NCBI GenBank assembly: GCA_021496925.1
Contig: CP053915.1
Span: 310,001 to 374,000 of the forward strand
Reading direction: 5' to 3'
Length of the DNA: 64,000 nucleotides
Origin: Acidovorax sp. YS12
GTDB lineage: Bacteria; Pseudomonadota; Gammaproteobacteria; Burkholderiales; Burkholderiaceae_C
The translations under genes were made by a program, and so were the position numbers. This document shows positions 51,220 through 61,266 of this stretch, in pieces. Under the pieces are notes generated by a model that was not told where the DNA came from, searched no databases, and was given only the letters and a program-made list of their open reading frames with translations. How positions within the stretch are numbered: position 1 is the first letter of the stretch; each line of letters begins with the position of its first letter.

Positions 51220-51690
51220 ATGGCGAAAATCAAGCTCACCAAGTCCGCAGTCGATGCGGCGCAACCCGAGGACAAGGCCGTCGAATTGCGGGATACCGTG
51301 GTGCCCGGCTTCTTGTGCAAGATCACCCCGGCGGGCAGCAAGGTGTTCATGCTCCAGTACCGCACGAACGCTGGCGATCGTCGCAAGCCCGCCTTGGGGC
51401 TATTCGGCGAACTGACCGTGGAGCAGGCCCGCGTCATGGCACAGGACTGGCTCGCCGAGGTTCGCCGGGGCGGCGATCCCGGTGGTGCCAAGGCCGGGGG
51501 CCCGCAAGGCACCAACGGTCGCGGAGTTGTGCAAGAAGTTCATGGAGGACTACTCAAAGAAGCGCAACAAGCCCAGCACGCAGCGCGGCTATCAGGCGGT
51601 CATCGACCGCTGCATCGTTCCGTTAATCGGTCGCAAGAAGGTGCCGGACGTGAAGCGGCCCGACATTGCCGGGCTGATGGAAAAGGTTGC
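51220..51690 (+). pseudogene. Tyrosine integrase remnant (frameshifted and truncated)
   Basis: The start MAKIKLTKSAVDAAQPEDKA has AAGGAG upstream. The DUF4102-type arm-binding domain (VVPGFLCKITPAGSKVFMLQYR, GLFGELTVEQARVMAQDWLAEVRRGGDP) is intact. Near 51480-51500 the frame shifts, and the core-binding domain continues in another frame (PTVAELCKKFMEDYSKKRNK; YQAVIDRCIVPLIGRKKVP). It stops matching after MEKVAY near 51690. The catalytic domain is missing. It marks the left edge of the accessory region; no tRNA attachment site is seen. Confidence 0.85.
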
Positions 51691-51788
51691 CTACCTAGTC
51701 ATCTTCGCGTCGAAGCGCAGAGGAGTACCGCGATGCGCCACTCGTCGCGATCAGCCAGTGGGGCTGGCCGCCATGGCAGCCTGGGAGA

Positions 51789-52565
51789 TCAGTCCGCCGG
51801 GGTAGAGCCCGACGGCGGCGCTAGTTCCGCTAGGGCACGGTAGGCAGCATCGATCTCCCGCGACAGCATGGCGAGCTGACGGCGCAGTTGCTGATTCTCC
51901 TGCTGGCAGGCGGCGAGTTCGGCCTGCAGTTTGGCGTATACCTGCATGTCGAAGGTATCGCCGCTGGGGTGCAGCAACGCGGCATGGTCGATGTCCCAAA
52001 TGTTCTGGGCCTGGCGCTGCTGCCAGAGCCGTGCGTTCGCTCGAAAGCGATGCGGCGGCTTGCTGAAGATGGCGATGAAATCCGACCAGCCCGATTCAGC
52101 CGGTGGGGAGGTGAAGGACTCGACCAGCTCGATCATCAGGCCCTGCCGGTGCGCCCAATTTTCCAGCGCCTTGCTGGCGTCCGGATAGAAGCGCCAGCAG
52201 TCCACCGGATGGCGGTGGAAGCCATTGTTGCTGGGCGCGCAGAGGTAGAGCAGCCCGGCGGGTTTGAGTAGACGGACTGCGTTGCAGAAGGTGTCCCAGA
52301 AGGCCGGATCGTGCTCCAGGGTCGAGCTCGACAGCACCACGTCAAAGCTTCCGGCTGCGAAGGGCAGGCCGTGGTTCAGATCGGCCACCAGATCCACGCC
52401 TGGCCCGGGGAGCCGATCCAAGCCCACATAATGCACCTGGGGCGGGCAAAGGTCGCGCAGGGCGCCATTGACGTCTGCGCTGCCGATTTCAAGTGCCTGC
52501 GTCCAGTCGTCTCTGGCATAAGTCTGGAAGAACAGGCGGCCGGAGTGGTAAGCAGTCTCATGCAT
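51789..52565 (-). CDS. SAM-dependent methyltransferase with C-terminal coiled coil
   Basis: 258 residues. The methyltransferase-11 fold is recognisable in ALEIGSADVNGALRD, VGLDRLPGPGVDLVADLNHGLPFAAGSFDVVLSSSTLEHDPAFWDTF and LLKPAGLLYLCAPS. The last about 50 residues (LQAELAACQQENQQLRRQLAMLSREIDAAYRAL) form a coiled coil. The start overlaps the end of the 1888-residue gene by 8 bp, so both belong to one operon. It probably methylates a surface sugar or terminates a glycan chain; the acceptor is unknown. Confidence 0.87.
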   Translation of the reverse strand: MHETAYHSGRLFFQTYARDDWTQALEIGSADVNGALRDLCPPQVHYVGLDRLPGPGVDLVADLNHGLPFAAGSFDVVLSSSTLEHDPAFWDTFCNAVRLLKPAGLLYLCAPSNNGFHRHPVDCWRFYPDASKALENWAHRQGLMIELVESFTSPPAESGWSDFIAIFSKPPHRFRANARLWQQRQAQNIWDIDHAALLHPSGDTFDMQVYAKLQAELAACQQENQQLRRQLAMLSREIDAAYRALAELAPPSGSTPAD

Positions 52566-55500
52566 GATTGGTGTCGCACTCCCTTGGTTTGGCCGCGACG
52601 ATCACCGCGAAATCCGACCCCAGCACGCCCTCGGCCATCAGGCGGTCCTCCTGGTTAAACAGTGCGTCCAGCCACTGCCGGTCCTCGGCCACTTCGGGGT
52701 CGAAGTTCTGGGCAATCCCATACAAGGCGTTGTGCAGGACGGCGCCACCGAGTTGCCGCATAGCAACAATCTGGAAATGCCGCCGCAACGTGGGCAGGAT
52801 GTCCGCCGAGCGGATGGCCTCGGTCGGGTCCACCGCGATCACGTCGGCCACGGCGGGCCGGAAGGCTTCACCGCGGGCCTCGCCGTTGGGCATGCGTTTG
52901 TAATGTGCGGGCAGGCCCCGGAGAAAATCATTCGCCGCGTCGAGCTGACGATCGTTCCACTGGAAGCGGTTGGGACCAACGTACTCCTCCAGGCAGAAGA
53001 CCCCCCCGGGCTTCAGGGCCGCCCTCACCTGGCTGAACAGCCGATCCAGATCGTCGATGTGGTGCACGCTGTGGCACGCCACGATCAGGTCGTAGGCTTT
53101 GGATGCCAGTTGGATCTGTTCGAGATTGCAGATCTGGTAACGCAACCGCTCCGACATGCCGGCCTGGCTGGCCCCTTGCCGAGCCGCTGCCACGGCATCC
53201 GCGGACAGGTCGAAGCCATCGATGCGCTCGGCCACAGCCAGTGCAACCAGTTCACGCTCCAGACCACCGAATCCCGAGCCCAGGCTGGCTGCCCGTGATA
53301 CAGGGAAGCGTAGCCCCCGTTGTTGCAGCAAGGACTTCAGATACGGGTAAGTTCCGATTTGTGGATCGTCGGATATCTTGGTATTGAGACGCTGTGCCAC
53401 CCAGGGGTGAGCCATCCAGAACATGCCGTGCTCCCGGCTGCGCTCTTCGGGGGGGCGGCTCCATTCCGCAGCCGTCCGATTCCATCTGCCCGATGGCGGC
53501 GCGGTTGCCACCGCGCTGGCGGACGGGCTGTCCCCAGAGTGTGGCGTCAGCAGCCCTGCCAGCAAGTCCTGCACCCGCTGCAGAAAGGCCGGGCGGCCAC
53601 ATTCATGGCGCACGCGCTGCACGGCAGCTTCACGGATCGCCGACCAGCGCTGGACGTCGTGGTAGAGGGCAGCGCAGGCCTGGGCAAACGCCTGCGGGCT
53701 GTCGGCCAGCATGATGCTTTCCCCATCGACCCAACCCAGTTGCCGGCCCAGCAGGGAGGTGGTTACCACCGGCACACCGCGTGCGGCGGCCTCGTAGACC
53801 TTGATCGGTATGCCTGCGGCAAAGCGTGTCGGCGCGATGAATAGCCTTGCGTTGGCGTAGTGCGGTGTCAGATCGTCGATCCGGCCATGAAAGCGCAGGC
53901 GCCCGTGGTGGGCGTATCGGTGGCGCAGTTCGTCGGCGCACAGGCCGACTAGGTCCACGCAGTAGTCGTTGCCGAGTTGGCGATTCAGCAGTGGCATGAT
54001 GTATTCGATGAACCACTCCACAGCGTCCACATTGGGCGAGTCCATCTCCGCCAGCCGGCCGACGAAAAGCAGGTTGGTGCGTGACTCGAACGGGGCCGGG
54101 CTCAGGTCTACATCCACACAATGCCCGAGCACCCGCACGTCGGTGCGACCTGCGCTGCGGAACATGCCGGCCTCGGCCTCGTTGACTGCGACGATGGTGT
54201 CGGCCTTGCGCGTCAGCGACATCTCGTCCCTCAGGCTCATGGCCGGCGCTGGCGCACGTGGCCGGGCCTGGCTGAGCAGCAGATCCCGTGGCGCCACGAC
54301 TGCTTCGGCATCGTAGACGACGCGCAGTCTACCAGCTGCCTCCGGCTGCAGTTCTAGCCATGCACTCACCGCCTGCATGTTGTGCGGCCGACTGACGATG
54401 AGGCAGTTGTAATGTGCGGCACGGGCGTGCAGGAACGGTGACAACTGGCTGAGGCCACCCGTAATGCGCTCCACTCCCTTCGCCAGCGCGTCTTGGACTA
54501 TTGCGGGGACAGCGTTATCCATATTGGTGGCATAGTGGGTTACGAAAACCCTGCCCTTGCACAGGGCGGACAGTAGCTCGCGGGCCCGGGGCAGGCCACT
54601 ACCCAGGCTGGCCAGGGGCCAGCAGTCGTCGATGAACAGCACCCGGGCCGAGTAACGGCCAGGGGCCAGCCGGGCGAGCAGTTCGTCTGTGGTCTGGCGC
54701 GCCCAGGCTCGCTGCAGCCGGACGGCGTGACGGTGCTTGAAGCGCTCCCGGTTGTTAACGATGTGCCGGTTGATACTGCCATCGGCGCCATAGCTGGCCG
54801 ACTCCACGTGCACGATCTGGATGCGCGGGCTGTAGACCACACGCAGCCCAGCCTCCCAGATGCGGGCACACAGGTCCGCATCCTCGTAGTAGGCCGGCGC
54901 GAACAAGGGGTCGAAGCCGCCCAGTTGGTCGAACACCGCCCGCCTGACCATCAGGAAGGCGCCCGAGCAGTAATCCACGTCCCGTTGGAACTGGTAGGAC
55001 GGGTCTAAGGGATCAGCGCCGCGCCCGTAGCCTGAGGTGCTGCCGTCCTGCCAGATGATCGAGCCGGCCTCCTGCAGGCTGCCGTCGAGCAGCAGGATCT
55101 TGCCGCCGACCGCGCCCACGTCCGCCTCCCGGTCGAGGATTCCGCACGCCTCGGCCAAGGCTTGGCTGCCCAGGGTGGTGTCGTTGTTGAGGAACAGCAG
55201 GTGACGGCCCCGCGCGGCCCGGGCTCCGACATTGGCGGCGCGCAGAAAGTGCAGATTCTCTTGCTGGCGCAACACGGTGCAGCCCTCGAGCCGACCCAGC
55301 AGGATGGTGGTTTCATCGGAGGAGGCGTTATCCACCACGATCAATTCGAGCGGCGTTGCCTGTTGCGCATGAATCGACATCAGGCACTGCAAGTTCAGTG
55401 CCGCATTGTTGAACATCACAACCACGATCGACACCACGGGAGCGGGCTGTGGCGGGAAGGTCAGCCGGTTGCCAGCATCAGCCAAGAACGCCCGCAGCTG

Positions 55501-58224
55501 GTGCCGGGCCTGCTCCACATGCCATGCCTTGTCGCCGGGCGCTGGCGTCCCGCTAGGCAGCGGAGTTGCCTCCTGCGCCGGCAGTATGGGTACTCCGGAT
55601 ACAGCGGGCACCGGTGTCATGGTGATGTCGCCGCTCAGTCCCAGGGGACGCCCGGCCTTACGCCCAACCATCTCGAAGTGGTAGAGGGGATTCACCCCCG
55701 CGCCGACCAGTTCAGGGTGGAGAGCCAGGTAGCGGCGGGTGGAAAACCAGGGGCCGGGATCACGGCCGGTTCTGGCACCGATGACCGTGTAGTGATATGC
55801 CGGGTGTGCCCCCAGTGCGGCGATATCCGGATTCTGGGCGAGATACCATTCCCGGTCGAAAAGGGTCGAGCGCGCCACCACCTTCGCCACGGGGTTGATC
55901 CCGATTAGCAAATGGTGCAGTAGCGGACGTGCGAACTGAAGGCCGGACGGCAAGCTGACCGGCAGCTGGCTGCGGCACCAAGCAAGCAGTCGGGGAATTG
56001 CCGGATGGCGTTCTTCATGCTGCGGCTGGTTTTCGAAATCCACTTCTTCCGCGTGCCGGCGCAACAGGTCCGTCACTATCTGGTCGTAAATCCGGATCTG
56101 CTGTTGACACCGTTGTTGCTGTGCCGTCGAATCCGACTGTAGGTCATACAGGCTTTGCATCAGCCCATCACGTTCTTGGGTGATTTCCCGGGCCACGCCT
56201 TCCCAGCGTAGGCCCTGCTCTTCGGCGGCAGCCACGCGCAAGCTGCTGCTCTGGTGAGTCTCGGCAACTTCCCGCTGCAGCGCTTCTACCTGCTGCTGCA
56301 GTCTCTGTACCTGTACGTGAGCGGCCTCCCGCTCTTCCAGGATGAGCGCCTGCGTTGCAACCGACCTCTGCAACGCCACGACCTGCTGCTGCAGTCTCTG
56401 CACCTGTACGTGAGCGGCATCCCGCTCTTCCAGGATGAGCACCTGCGTTGCAACCGACCTCTGCAACGCCATGACCTGCTGCTGCAGTCTCTGTACCTGT
56501 GTCTGCGCTGCATCCTGCTCTCCGAGAATGGCTGCCTGGGCTTTGGCAGGCATTCGCGCTGCGGCCAGTGCGGCGCTTCGGTGCTCGTGCTCACGGGCCT
56601 GCAATTCCCAGGTGAAGCCCAGGCGGGCGAATCTTTCACGCACCGCCAAAATTTGGCGTTGATCATCGGGCTGACACAAGCGGCCAATTGCTTCCGGTAC
56701 CTCGGCCCCGCAGGCCAGCACCCCCAGTCCGTTGCCATGCAGGAACTCGAACGACGGGTATTGCTGCGATAGCTCCCGGAACAGCCGGTGGACCCCAAAG
56801 TCGTCGCGGTACACGTTGGTGTCGTGGAGCAGTACCACGCCGCGCCTGGATAGCTTGGGCAACCAAGTACCGAAGTCGTGCGCCACGGCCTCATAGGTGT
56901 GCAGTCCGTCGATGTGCAGCAGGTCGATCGAGCCATCGGCAAATTCTTCGGCCGCGGCGCTGAAATCCCTGCGGATCAGTTCCGAAAAGGCGCCATATCG
57001 CAGCTCGTTGAAGCGCTTCAGGTCTTCGTAAACTGAATCGTCATAGCAGCCGCTGTGCTGGTCGCCGCGCCAGTGATCGATTGCGTAACAACGGGTCAGC
57101 AATCCCTGGCGCAGCACGCTTTCGCAGAAGGCGGCATAAGACACCCCGTGGTGTGTCCCCAGTTCCACCAGCATGGCCGGTTGGCAGGCCTCCACCAGCC
57201 AGCATGCGAAGGGCACATGGCCCCACCAGCCGCTCGGTAACCCCAGGCGCTGGGGTACGCCCAGAAGACCGTCCCACGTTGCCGTCAGCAGCCCCTGCAA
57301 CGGATCAGTGCTGCCCGGGTCTGGCTGCAGCGGGCGCTGCGCTGGCGGGATCAGCGGCAAGGGCCGCTGGGTGATAGCCTGCCGGGGGGCGGGGCATTCC
57401 TCGCCGGGTCGCGTTGCCTTGCGCGGCGGCGGCATCGGCACGTTCCGGGTAGCGACAACGGTGAACAACGGAATCATCTGCCCGTCGATATCCCGTTTCT
57501 GGTGGTGCGTGGTGACCCGGGCATTACCAAAGCCCAGCACTCCCAGCGCCTGCACCACGAAGTCCGGCGACAGGGCCCACCAGGTGTCGATCTGTTTGTG
57601 CCGTACGTCGGGCAGCAGACGGCATACCGGCTGGCCGTCCATTGCGCTGTCATGAAGATCGGTGACGATCACGGTCTCGCGCACCTGCGCCAAGCAGCCT
57701 TCGAGGATCGAGAACGGGCTACGGCAATGCAGCAGCATCGATGCGAACACCCCTACATCGAACTCGCCCACTTCCGCGGGCAGGGTTTCCGGGTCGGTTT
57801 CCACCACCCGGATGCTTGAACCGTATTGGCGGTGCAGGTACCAGAAAGAATTGCGGACTCGCTGTATCGACACGAGAAAGGCCTGGCGCCAAGCGTCGAA
57901 ATCGATGCCGGGCATCGGCACACAATCCCACAGGCGCTCCAGCGAAGGCTCGATTGCCGTGACCAAAGCACCACTGCGCTCCATGTGATAGCTCAGGAAG
58001 CCGCTGGCCGGACCGATTTCGAGCACCGATTTGCCTGCGAACTCGACGCCACCTAGATAGGCTTGTACGTTGTCGCGCAAATCCCATTGGCCGCGAACCA
58101 TCTCGCCTGAGGGTAGCGTGGTGGTGTGATAAAAGTCGCAATCGTAGAAGGCAGGGGTTCGCGGTTCGACATCGCGGAAGTGGGGGGGGCAATGAAGATG
58201 GGGAGGGAGATGCAGATCGGTCAT
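52558..58224 (-). CDS. 1888-residue methyltransferase/glycosyltransferase fusion for surface glycan
   Basis: Domains in order: methyltransferase A about 30-260 (SVLEIGPASGFLSYH at 66-80); methyltransferase B about 330-505 (LVELGTHHGVSYAAF; DLLHIDGLHTYE); coiled coil about 560-720 with a 31-residue tandem repeat; two NPD-type motifs at about 788-860 (FDREWYLAQNPDIAALG); GT2 glycosyltransferase about 928-1145 (SIVVVMFNN, VVDNASSDE, FLNNDTT, CSGAFLMVRR, YYEDADLC); GT4 glycosyltransferase about 1194-1560 (LLFVGRLAEMDSPN, GIPIKVYEAAARGVPVV); methyltransferase C about 1600-1885 (ASLGSGFGGLE; VACHSVHHIDDLDRLF). It is inferred to build and methylate the end of an exported polysaccharide, with the coiled coil as ruler or anchor, in the manner of WbdD-type terminators. 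Confidence 0.88.
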   Translation of the reverse strand: MTDLHLPPHLHCPPHFRDVEPRTPAFYDCDFYHTTTLPSGEMVRGQWDLRDNVQAYLGGVEFAGKSVLEIGPASGFLSYHMERSGALVTAIEPSLERLWDCVPMPGIDFDAWRQAFLVSIQRVRNSFWYLHRQYGSSIRVVETDPETLPAEVGEFDVGVFASMLLHCRSPFSILEGCLAQVRETVIVTDLHDSAMDGQPVCRLLPDVRHKQIDTWWALSPDFVVQALGVLGFGNARVTTHHQKRDIDGQMIPLFTVVATRNVPMPPPRKATRPGEECPAPRQAITQRPLPLIPPAQRPLQPDPGSTDPLQGLLTATWDGLLGVPQRLGLPSGWWGHVPFACWLVEACQPAMLVELGTHHGVSYAAFCESVLRQGLLTRCYAIDHWRGDQHSGCYDDSVYEDLKRFNELRYGAFSELIRRDFSAAAEEFADGSIDLLHIDGLHTYEAVAHDFGTWLPKLSRRGVVLLHDTNVYRDDFGVHRLFRELSQQYPSFEFLHGNGLGVLACGAEVPEAIGRLCQPDDQRQILAVRERFARLGFTWELQAREHEHRSAALAAARMPAKAQAAILGEQDAAQTQVQRLQQQVMALQRSVATQVLILEERDAAHVQVQRLQQQVVALQRSVATQALILEEREAAHVQVQRLQQQVEALQREVAETHQSSSLRVAAAEEQGLRWEGVAREITQERDGLMQSLYDLQSDSTAQQQRCQQQIRIYDQIVTDLLRRHAEEVDFENQPQHEERHPAIPRLLAWCRSQLPVSLPSGLQFARPLLHHLLIGINPVAKVVARSTLFDREWYLAQNPDIAALGAHPAYHYTVIGARTGRDPGPWFSTRRYLALHPELVGAGVNPLYHFEMVGRKAGRPLGLSGDITMTPVPAVSGVPILPAQEATPLPSGTPAPGDKAWHVEQARHQLRAFLADAGNRLTFPPQPAPVVSIVVVMFNNAALNLQCLMSIHAQQATPLELIVVDNASSDETTILLGRLEGCTVLRQQENLHFLRAANVGARAARGRHLLFLNNDTTLGSQALAEACGILDREADVGAVGGKILLLDGSLQEAGSIIWQDGSTSGYGRGADPLDPSYQFQRDVDYCSGAFLMVRRAVFDQLGGFDPLFAPAYYEDADLCARIWEAGLRVVYSPRIQIVHVESASYGADGSINRHIVNNRERFKHRHAVRLQRAWARQTTDELLARLAPGRYSARVLFIDDCWPLASLGSGLPRARELLSALCKGRVFVTHYATNMDNAVPAIVQDALAKGVERITGGLSQLSPFLHARAAHYNCLIVSRPHNMQAVSAWLELQPEAAGRLRVVYDAEAVVAPRDLLLSQARPRAPAPAMSLRDEMSLTRKADTIVAVNEAEAGMFRSAGRTDVRVLGHCVDVDLSPAPFESRTNLLFVGRLAEMDSPNVDAVEWFIEYIMPLLNRQLGNDYCVDLVGLCADELRHRYAHHGRLRFHGRIDDLTPHYANARLFIAPTRFAAGIPIKVYEAAARGVPVVTTSLLGRQLGWVDGESIMLADSPQAFAQACAALYHDVQRWSAIREAAVQRVRHECGRPAFLQRVQDLLAGLLTPHSGDSPSASAVATAPPSGRWNRTAAEWSRPPEERSREHGMFWMAHPWVAQRLNTKISDDPQIGTYPYLKSLLQQRGLRFPVSRAASLGSGFGGLERELVALAVAERIDGFDLSADAVAAARQGASQAGMSERLRYQICNLEQIQLASKAYDLIVACHSVHHIDDLDRLFSQVRAALKPGGVFCLEEYVGPNRFQWNDRQLDAANDFLRGLPAHYKRMPNGEARGEAFRPAVADVIAVDPTEAIRSADILPTLRRHFQIVAMRQLGGAVLHNALYGIAQNFDPEVAEDRQWLDALFNQEDRLMAEGVLGSDFAVIVAAKPRECDTNHA
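56288..56560 (-). repeat. 93-bp in-frame tandem repeat in coiled coil
   Basis: Repeat starts at 56288, 56381 and 56474 are exactly 93 bp apart, about 2.9 copies with few mismatches. Each unit encodes 31 residues of the type VQRLQQQVVALQRSVATQ plus 13 more. The near identity at the DNA level points to recent duplication and to length variation of the coiled coil. Confidence 0.9.
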
Positions 58225-58494
58225 TGGGAATCAAATGGAAGGTCGCCAGCATCCGGGCAACCGGTGAAGCCGGACGGAGCGCAGGGGTAACTCACGACAC
58301 GACGATTGATCTGGGGGATGCGTCCTGATACGCCCATCCGTTCGCACTGATGGCGCACTGATAATGCAGGTAGCCCTTTACAAGCGAATCTGACAGGCAC
58401 TTTGCCCTTCATCACTGCAATGGACAGCGGATGAAATAGAAATTTCAAATAAATGCCTGATTAGCAACTAACCTCAGCCAGGAATGAGCCGCGG
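58225..58494. other. 270-bp noncoding stretch upstream of the fusion gene
   Basis: AT-richer than the core genome. The 30 bp just before the fusion start (TTTGATTCCC before ATG on the minus strand) resemble those before the small frame at 62975. The promoter of the polysaccharide genes may lie here. No gene seen. Confidence 0.55.
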
Positions 58495-58822
58495 GGCTAT
58501 CCTGTAATTGCGTATAGCCTTTCTCTGCGGAGGTGTGTCATGCCAATGAACCGCATCCAGTTCCAGCCCCGCTTGTTGATGAACGAATTTCTCAACGACT
58601 ACGGAACCGAAGCGCAATGTGTCGCGGCGCTGGAGAAGGCGCGTTGGCCCAGAGGCTTTCATTATCCACGCTGTGGGGCCAGCGCCTATAGTCGAGTGCG
58701 TGGGCGTACGTGTCGCACCCCTTGTTCCAGTGCCGGGTTTGCTGGCACCAGACTTCACTGATCGCCGGCACTGTGATGCAGGGGGCCAAGTTGGCGCTCA
58801 AGACTTGGTTTGTCGTGGTCAA
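58495..58822 (+). pseudogene. IS1595-family transposase remnant (N-terminal zinc-ribbon part)
   Basis: An N-terminal part starting MPMNRIQFQPRLLMNEFLND at 58540 continues WPRGFHYPRCGASAYSRVRGRT. A frameshift near 58715 then switches to FQCRVCWHQTSLIAGTVMQG and ALKTWFVV. The DDE catalytic domain is missing because the sequence is cut near 58820 by an IS3-type end. The element's left terminus is probably GGGGCTATCCTGTAATTGCG near 58494. Confidence 0.75.
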
Positions 58823-58991
58823 GTCTTTTCGGACACGCCGATAGGCGGAATCTTGCGGTCAAGGCTGTTCAGTGGCTGCCTGCGGCCTCGAAGCGAGATG
58901 GCGACAAGTAGCCCAGGGTCGAATGGAGCCTGACGGTGTTGTAGAAGCCCACGATGTAGTCGGTAGTCGGCCCTGCGAAATTCACCCGACT
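58800..58991 (-). mobile_element. IS3-family element end with OrfB C-terminal remnant
   Basis: On the minus strand FAGPTTDYIVGFYNTVRLHS, then TLGYLSPSRFEAAGSH and a stop at 58869, is the C-terminus of an IS3-family OrfB integrase. It is followed by GTGTCCGAAAAGACTTGACC, an IS3-type terminal sequence. The gene is cut at about 58985 by the IS5-type element. A possible N-terminal part of the same element lies at 61565-61820. Confidence 0.7.
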
Positions 58992-59789
58992 GAGCCCCCC
59001 AGCCGACCACTGCCGGGTTGTCCCGTCCCCATCGCGGTCGCGAGCGCTGTGGCGAGCGTTGCAAGCAGCACAAACACAGGCGTAAAAAGGCCCTTGAGCC
59101 CCAGACGCACGATGGCGCGCAGCAGCCAACGGATGTTGTAGCCCGCTGCACACAGCACCGCGTGCAGCGCATCGCCCGTGGCGCCTTGCAACCAGCATCG
59201 GTCCATGGCGTTGTCGTGCTTGAGGTGGCCGATGGCCGGCTCCACTGCCTGCCTGCGTTTGAGCCATCTGCGTTGCTGGTTCGTCAGGCTTTTGGACTTG
59301 CCCCGGTGGATGATCTCAACGCCCGGGTTGGCCGCATCCACGCCCCGAAAGCCCAGGTCCACGACGATCTGCTTGGGCTTGCCCCCGTGTCCTCGGTCAG
59401 GATCGTCGCCTGCTCCAGTTGCTCGGCCAGCGTGTGGCCGTCGTACGGGTTGCCCGTGAAGCTGCGCGCACCGACCATCAGACCTTGCTTGTGCGTGACC
59501 GCCACGCTGACCTTCACGCCGAACTCGTAGGGCTTGCGGGCCTTGCCCTTGCCCTTGCCGATGCACTCCACCTCGGGCGCGTGCAGGGCGTACAGCTTGT
59601 TCTTGTCCCTGGGGCGCTGGCTGCGGATGCGTTCGGCGCGTTGCATCAGCGTTTGCAGGTTGGTCAGCGTGGCATCGCAGGGGTAGAAGCGCATGCCGCT
59701 GAAGTGCTGCCACACGACGTTCTCGGCCCAGCGCTCCACCAGTTCCTCGTCGCTAAGCTTGTAGGCGTGCTTGAGGTACAGCAGGCTAG

Positions 59790-61266
59790 TCTTACTGTGT
59801 CAAAAACGTAGCCTAGCGTTGATGCGCATGCAACATGGACACCTGGGCAGCGTCCTGAGCAATGCTGCGGCGATACGCAGCCGCAACGTCGTGATGGATG
59901 ATGGGACGTGGCGCTGCGTGCGCTGGGCTTCCGCGAGGCTTGTAATGCGTGGGTAGGGCAGATTCTTCGCCTCGTGCGGCGTTTTTTTTGCTCACCCCTT
60001 CCTGATGGCGCAACTGCTGCGCCATCAGAAAGCCGTAGGCCGCAATGCTCAGGCTGGCGTGGTGGTGGAACCCGCGCCAGCCCCGGCCTTCGTAGTGTCC
60101 CAGTCCCAGATCCTGCTTGAGGTCCTGGTAGTCGCGCTCGATGCGCCAGCGCATCTTGGCCTCAAGCACCATGCGTTGCAGTTCTGTGTCTTCGGGCAGC
60201 GTGTTCAGCCAATACTTCATTGGCTCTTTGTGGCCTTCGGGCCATTCGATGAGCAGCCACTCTTGTGGCCGTTGCTGCGTGCGTAGCTGCTCTCGGTGGG
60301 CTGCCTTGACACGCACACGCGCAAAGCGCGAGCGCAGCGTGAAGTTCGTGCCCTCTCGCCATTCAATGCTGTGCCACTGGGCAGGTTCCAGGCCGAACGC
60401 CACGTCCCTGGCCGACAGGGGCCGCTCGTGCATGGCATCACCCAGCCGCTGGCGTTTGGGAACTGGGCCGCGACCGCTGTAGGGCGCTGGCGACAGCGGT
60501 GCATGCCCTGGTGGCCATACCGTCACGGGGCCCGTCACACCCACCACGTAGGGCAGACCCATCTCGCTCAGCCCCTCTCGAAACGCGGTATCCACGCCGT
60601 AGCCTGCATCGGCCAGCACGCAGTGCCTGGGTGCGCCTTGCGCCACCAGGTGCTTGATCTGGGCCAGCGCGATCTGCCCCTTGGTGGCGAATTGCAACTC
60701 TTGAGGGATGCCAGCCTTGTGGCGCCGCACCGGATCGTCCGCCCATTCCTTGGGCAAGTACAGCTGCCAGGCCACCGGCAGACTTCCCGCCTGACAGGCC
60801 AGGCTCACGCTGACCGCCACTTGGCAGTTGTCCTGCTTGCCCAGCATGCCGCAGTACTGCCGGGCCACGCCCACCGAATGGTGGCCTTGCTTGGGAAAGC
60901 CCGTGTCGTCCACGATCCACCAACCGCCCTCCTGGAAGTCCATCGCGGGCACCACCCACTGGGCTACGCGCAGCAGCATCTCTTCATCTGACCACGCAGA
61001 GTCGGCGACAAAATGATGTAGTGACTGGTGGCGCGAGCGTGTGGCCTGCGGCGCCAGGTGTGCGGCCATGGGCTCCACGCTCTTGCGCGAAAGCGGTGCC
61101 ATCAGCCCGGTGCAGTACCCGCGCAGCCCGGCCTGCCGGTCTGCATGACCAAGCCCGCCACCCAGGTGCGCGAGGTAGCGCTCAAACTCTTGAAGTTCTT
61201 CCATCAAGGCTCACCTCCTGCGCGAAGATTCTCGCACAAGGCCTCGATTTTATTAACACAGTAAGA
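59790..61266 (-). mobile_element. Complete IS701-family insertion sequence
   Basis: 1477 bp bounded by inverted repeats TCTTACTGTGT (59790-59800) and ACACAGTAAGA (61256-61266), with partial pairing further in. It is flanked on both sides by CTAG (59786-59789 and 61267-61270), the 4-bp YTAR-type target duplication typical of IS701. It carries one intact transposase gene, so it may be active. Confidence 0.92.
59813..61207 (-). CDS. IS701-family transposase
   Basis: 464 residues, complete. DDE-type segments are WWIVDDTGFPKQGHHSVGVARQY, CVLADAGYGVDTAFREGL and a late RIERDYQDLKQDLGLGHYEGR with the Glu region. The IS701 marks WLLIEWPEGHKEPMKYWLNTLPEDT and HHASLSIAAYGFLMAQQ are clear. It occupies nearly the whole element. 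Confidence 0.93.
   Translation of the reverse strand: MMEELQEFERYLAHLGGGLGHADRQAGLRGYCTGLMAPLSRKSVEPMAAHLAPQATRSRHQSLHHFVADSAWSDEEMLLRVAQWVVPAMDFQEGGWWIVDDTGFPKQGHHSVGVARQYCGMLGKQDNCQVAVSVSLACQAGSLPVAWQLYLPKEWADDPVRRHKAGIPQELQFATKGQIALAQIKHLVAQGAPRHCVLADAGYGVDTAFREGLSEMGLPYVVGVTGPVTVWPPGHAPLSPAPYSGRGPVPKRQRLGDAMHERPLSARDVAFGLEPAQWHSIEWREGTNFTLRSRFARVRVKAAHREQLRTQQRPQEWLLIEWPEGHKEPMKYWLNTLPEDTELQRMVLEAKMRWRIERDYQDLKQDLGLGHYEGRGWRGFHHHASLSIAAYGFLMAQQLRHQEGVSKKNAARGEESALPTHYKPRGSPAHAAPRPIIHHDVAAAYRRSIAQDAAQVSMLHAHQR

Noticed and set aside
56288..56560. CRISPR-like direct repeats
   Set aside because: The repeats are contiguous, 93 bp long, in frame and encode a coiled coil.
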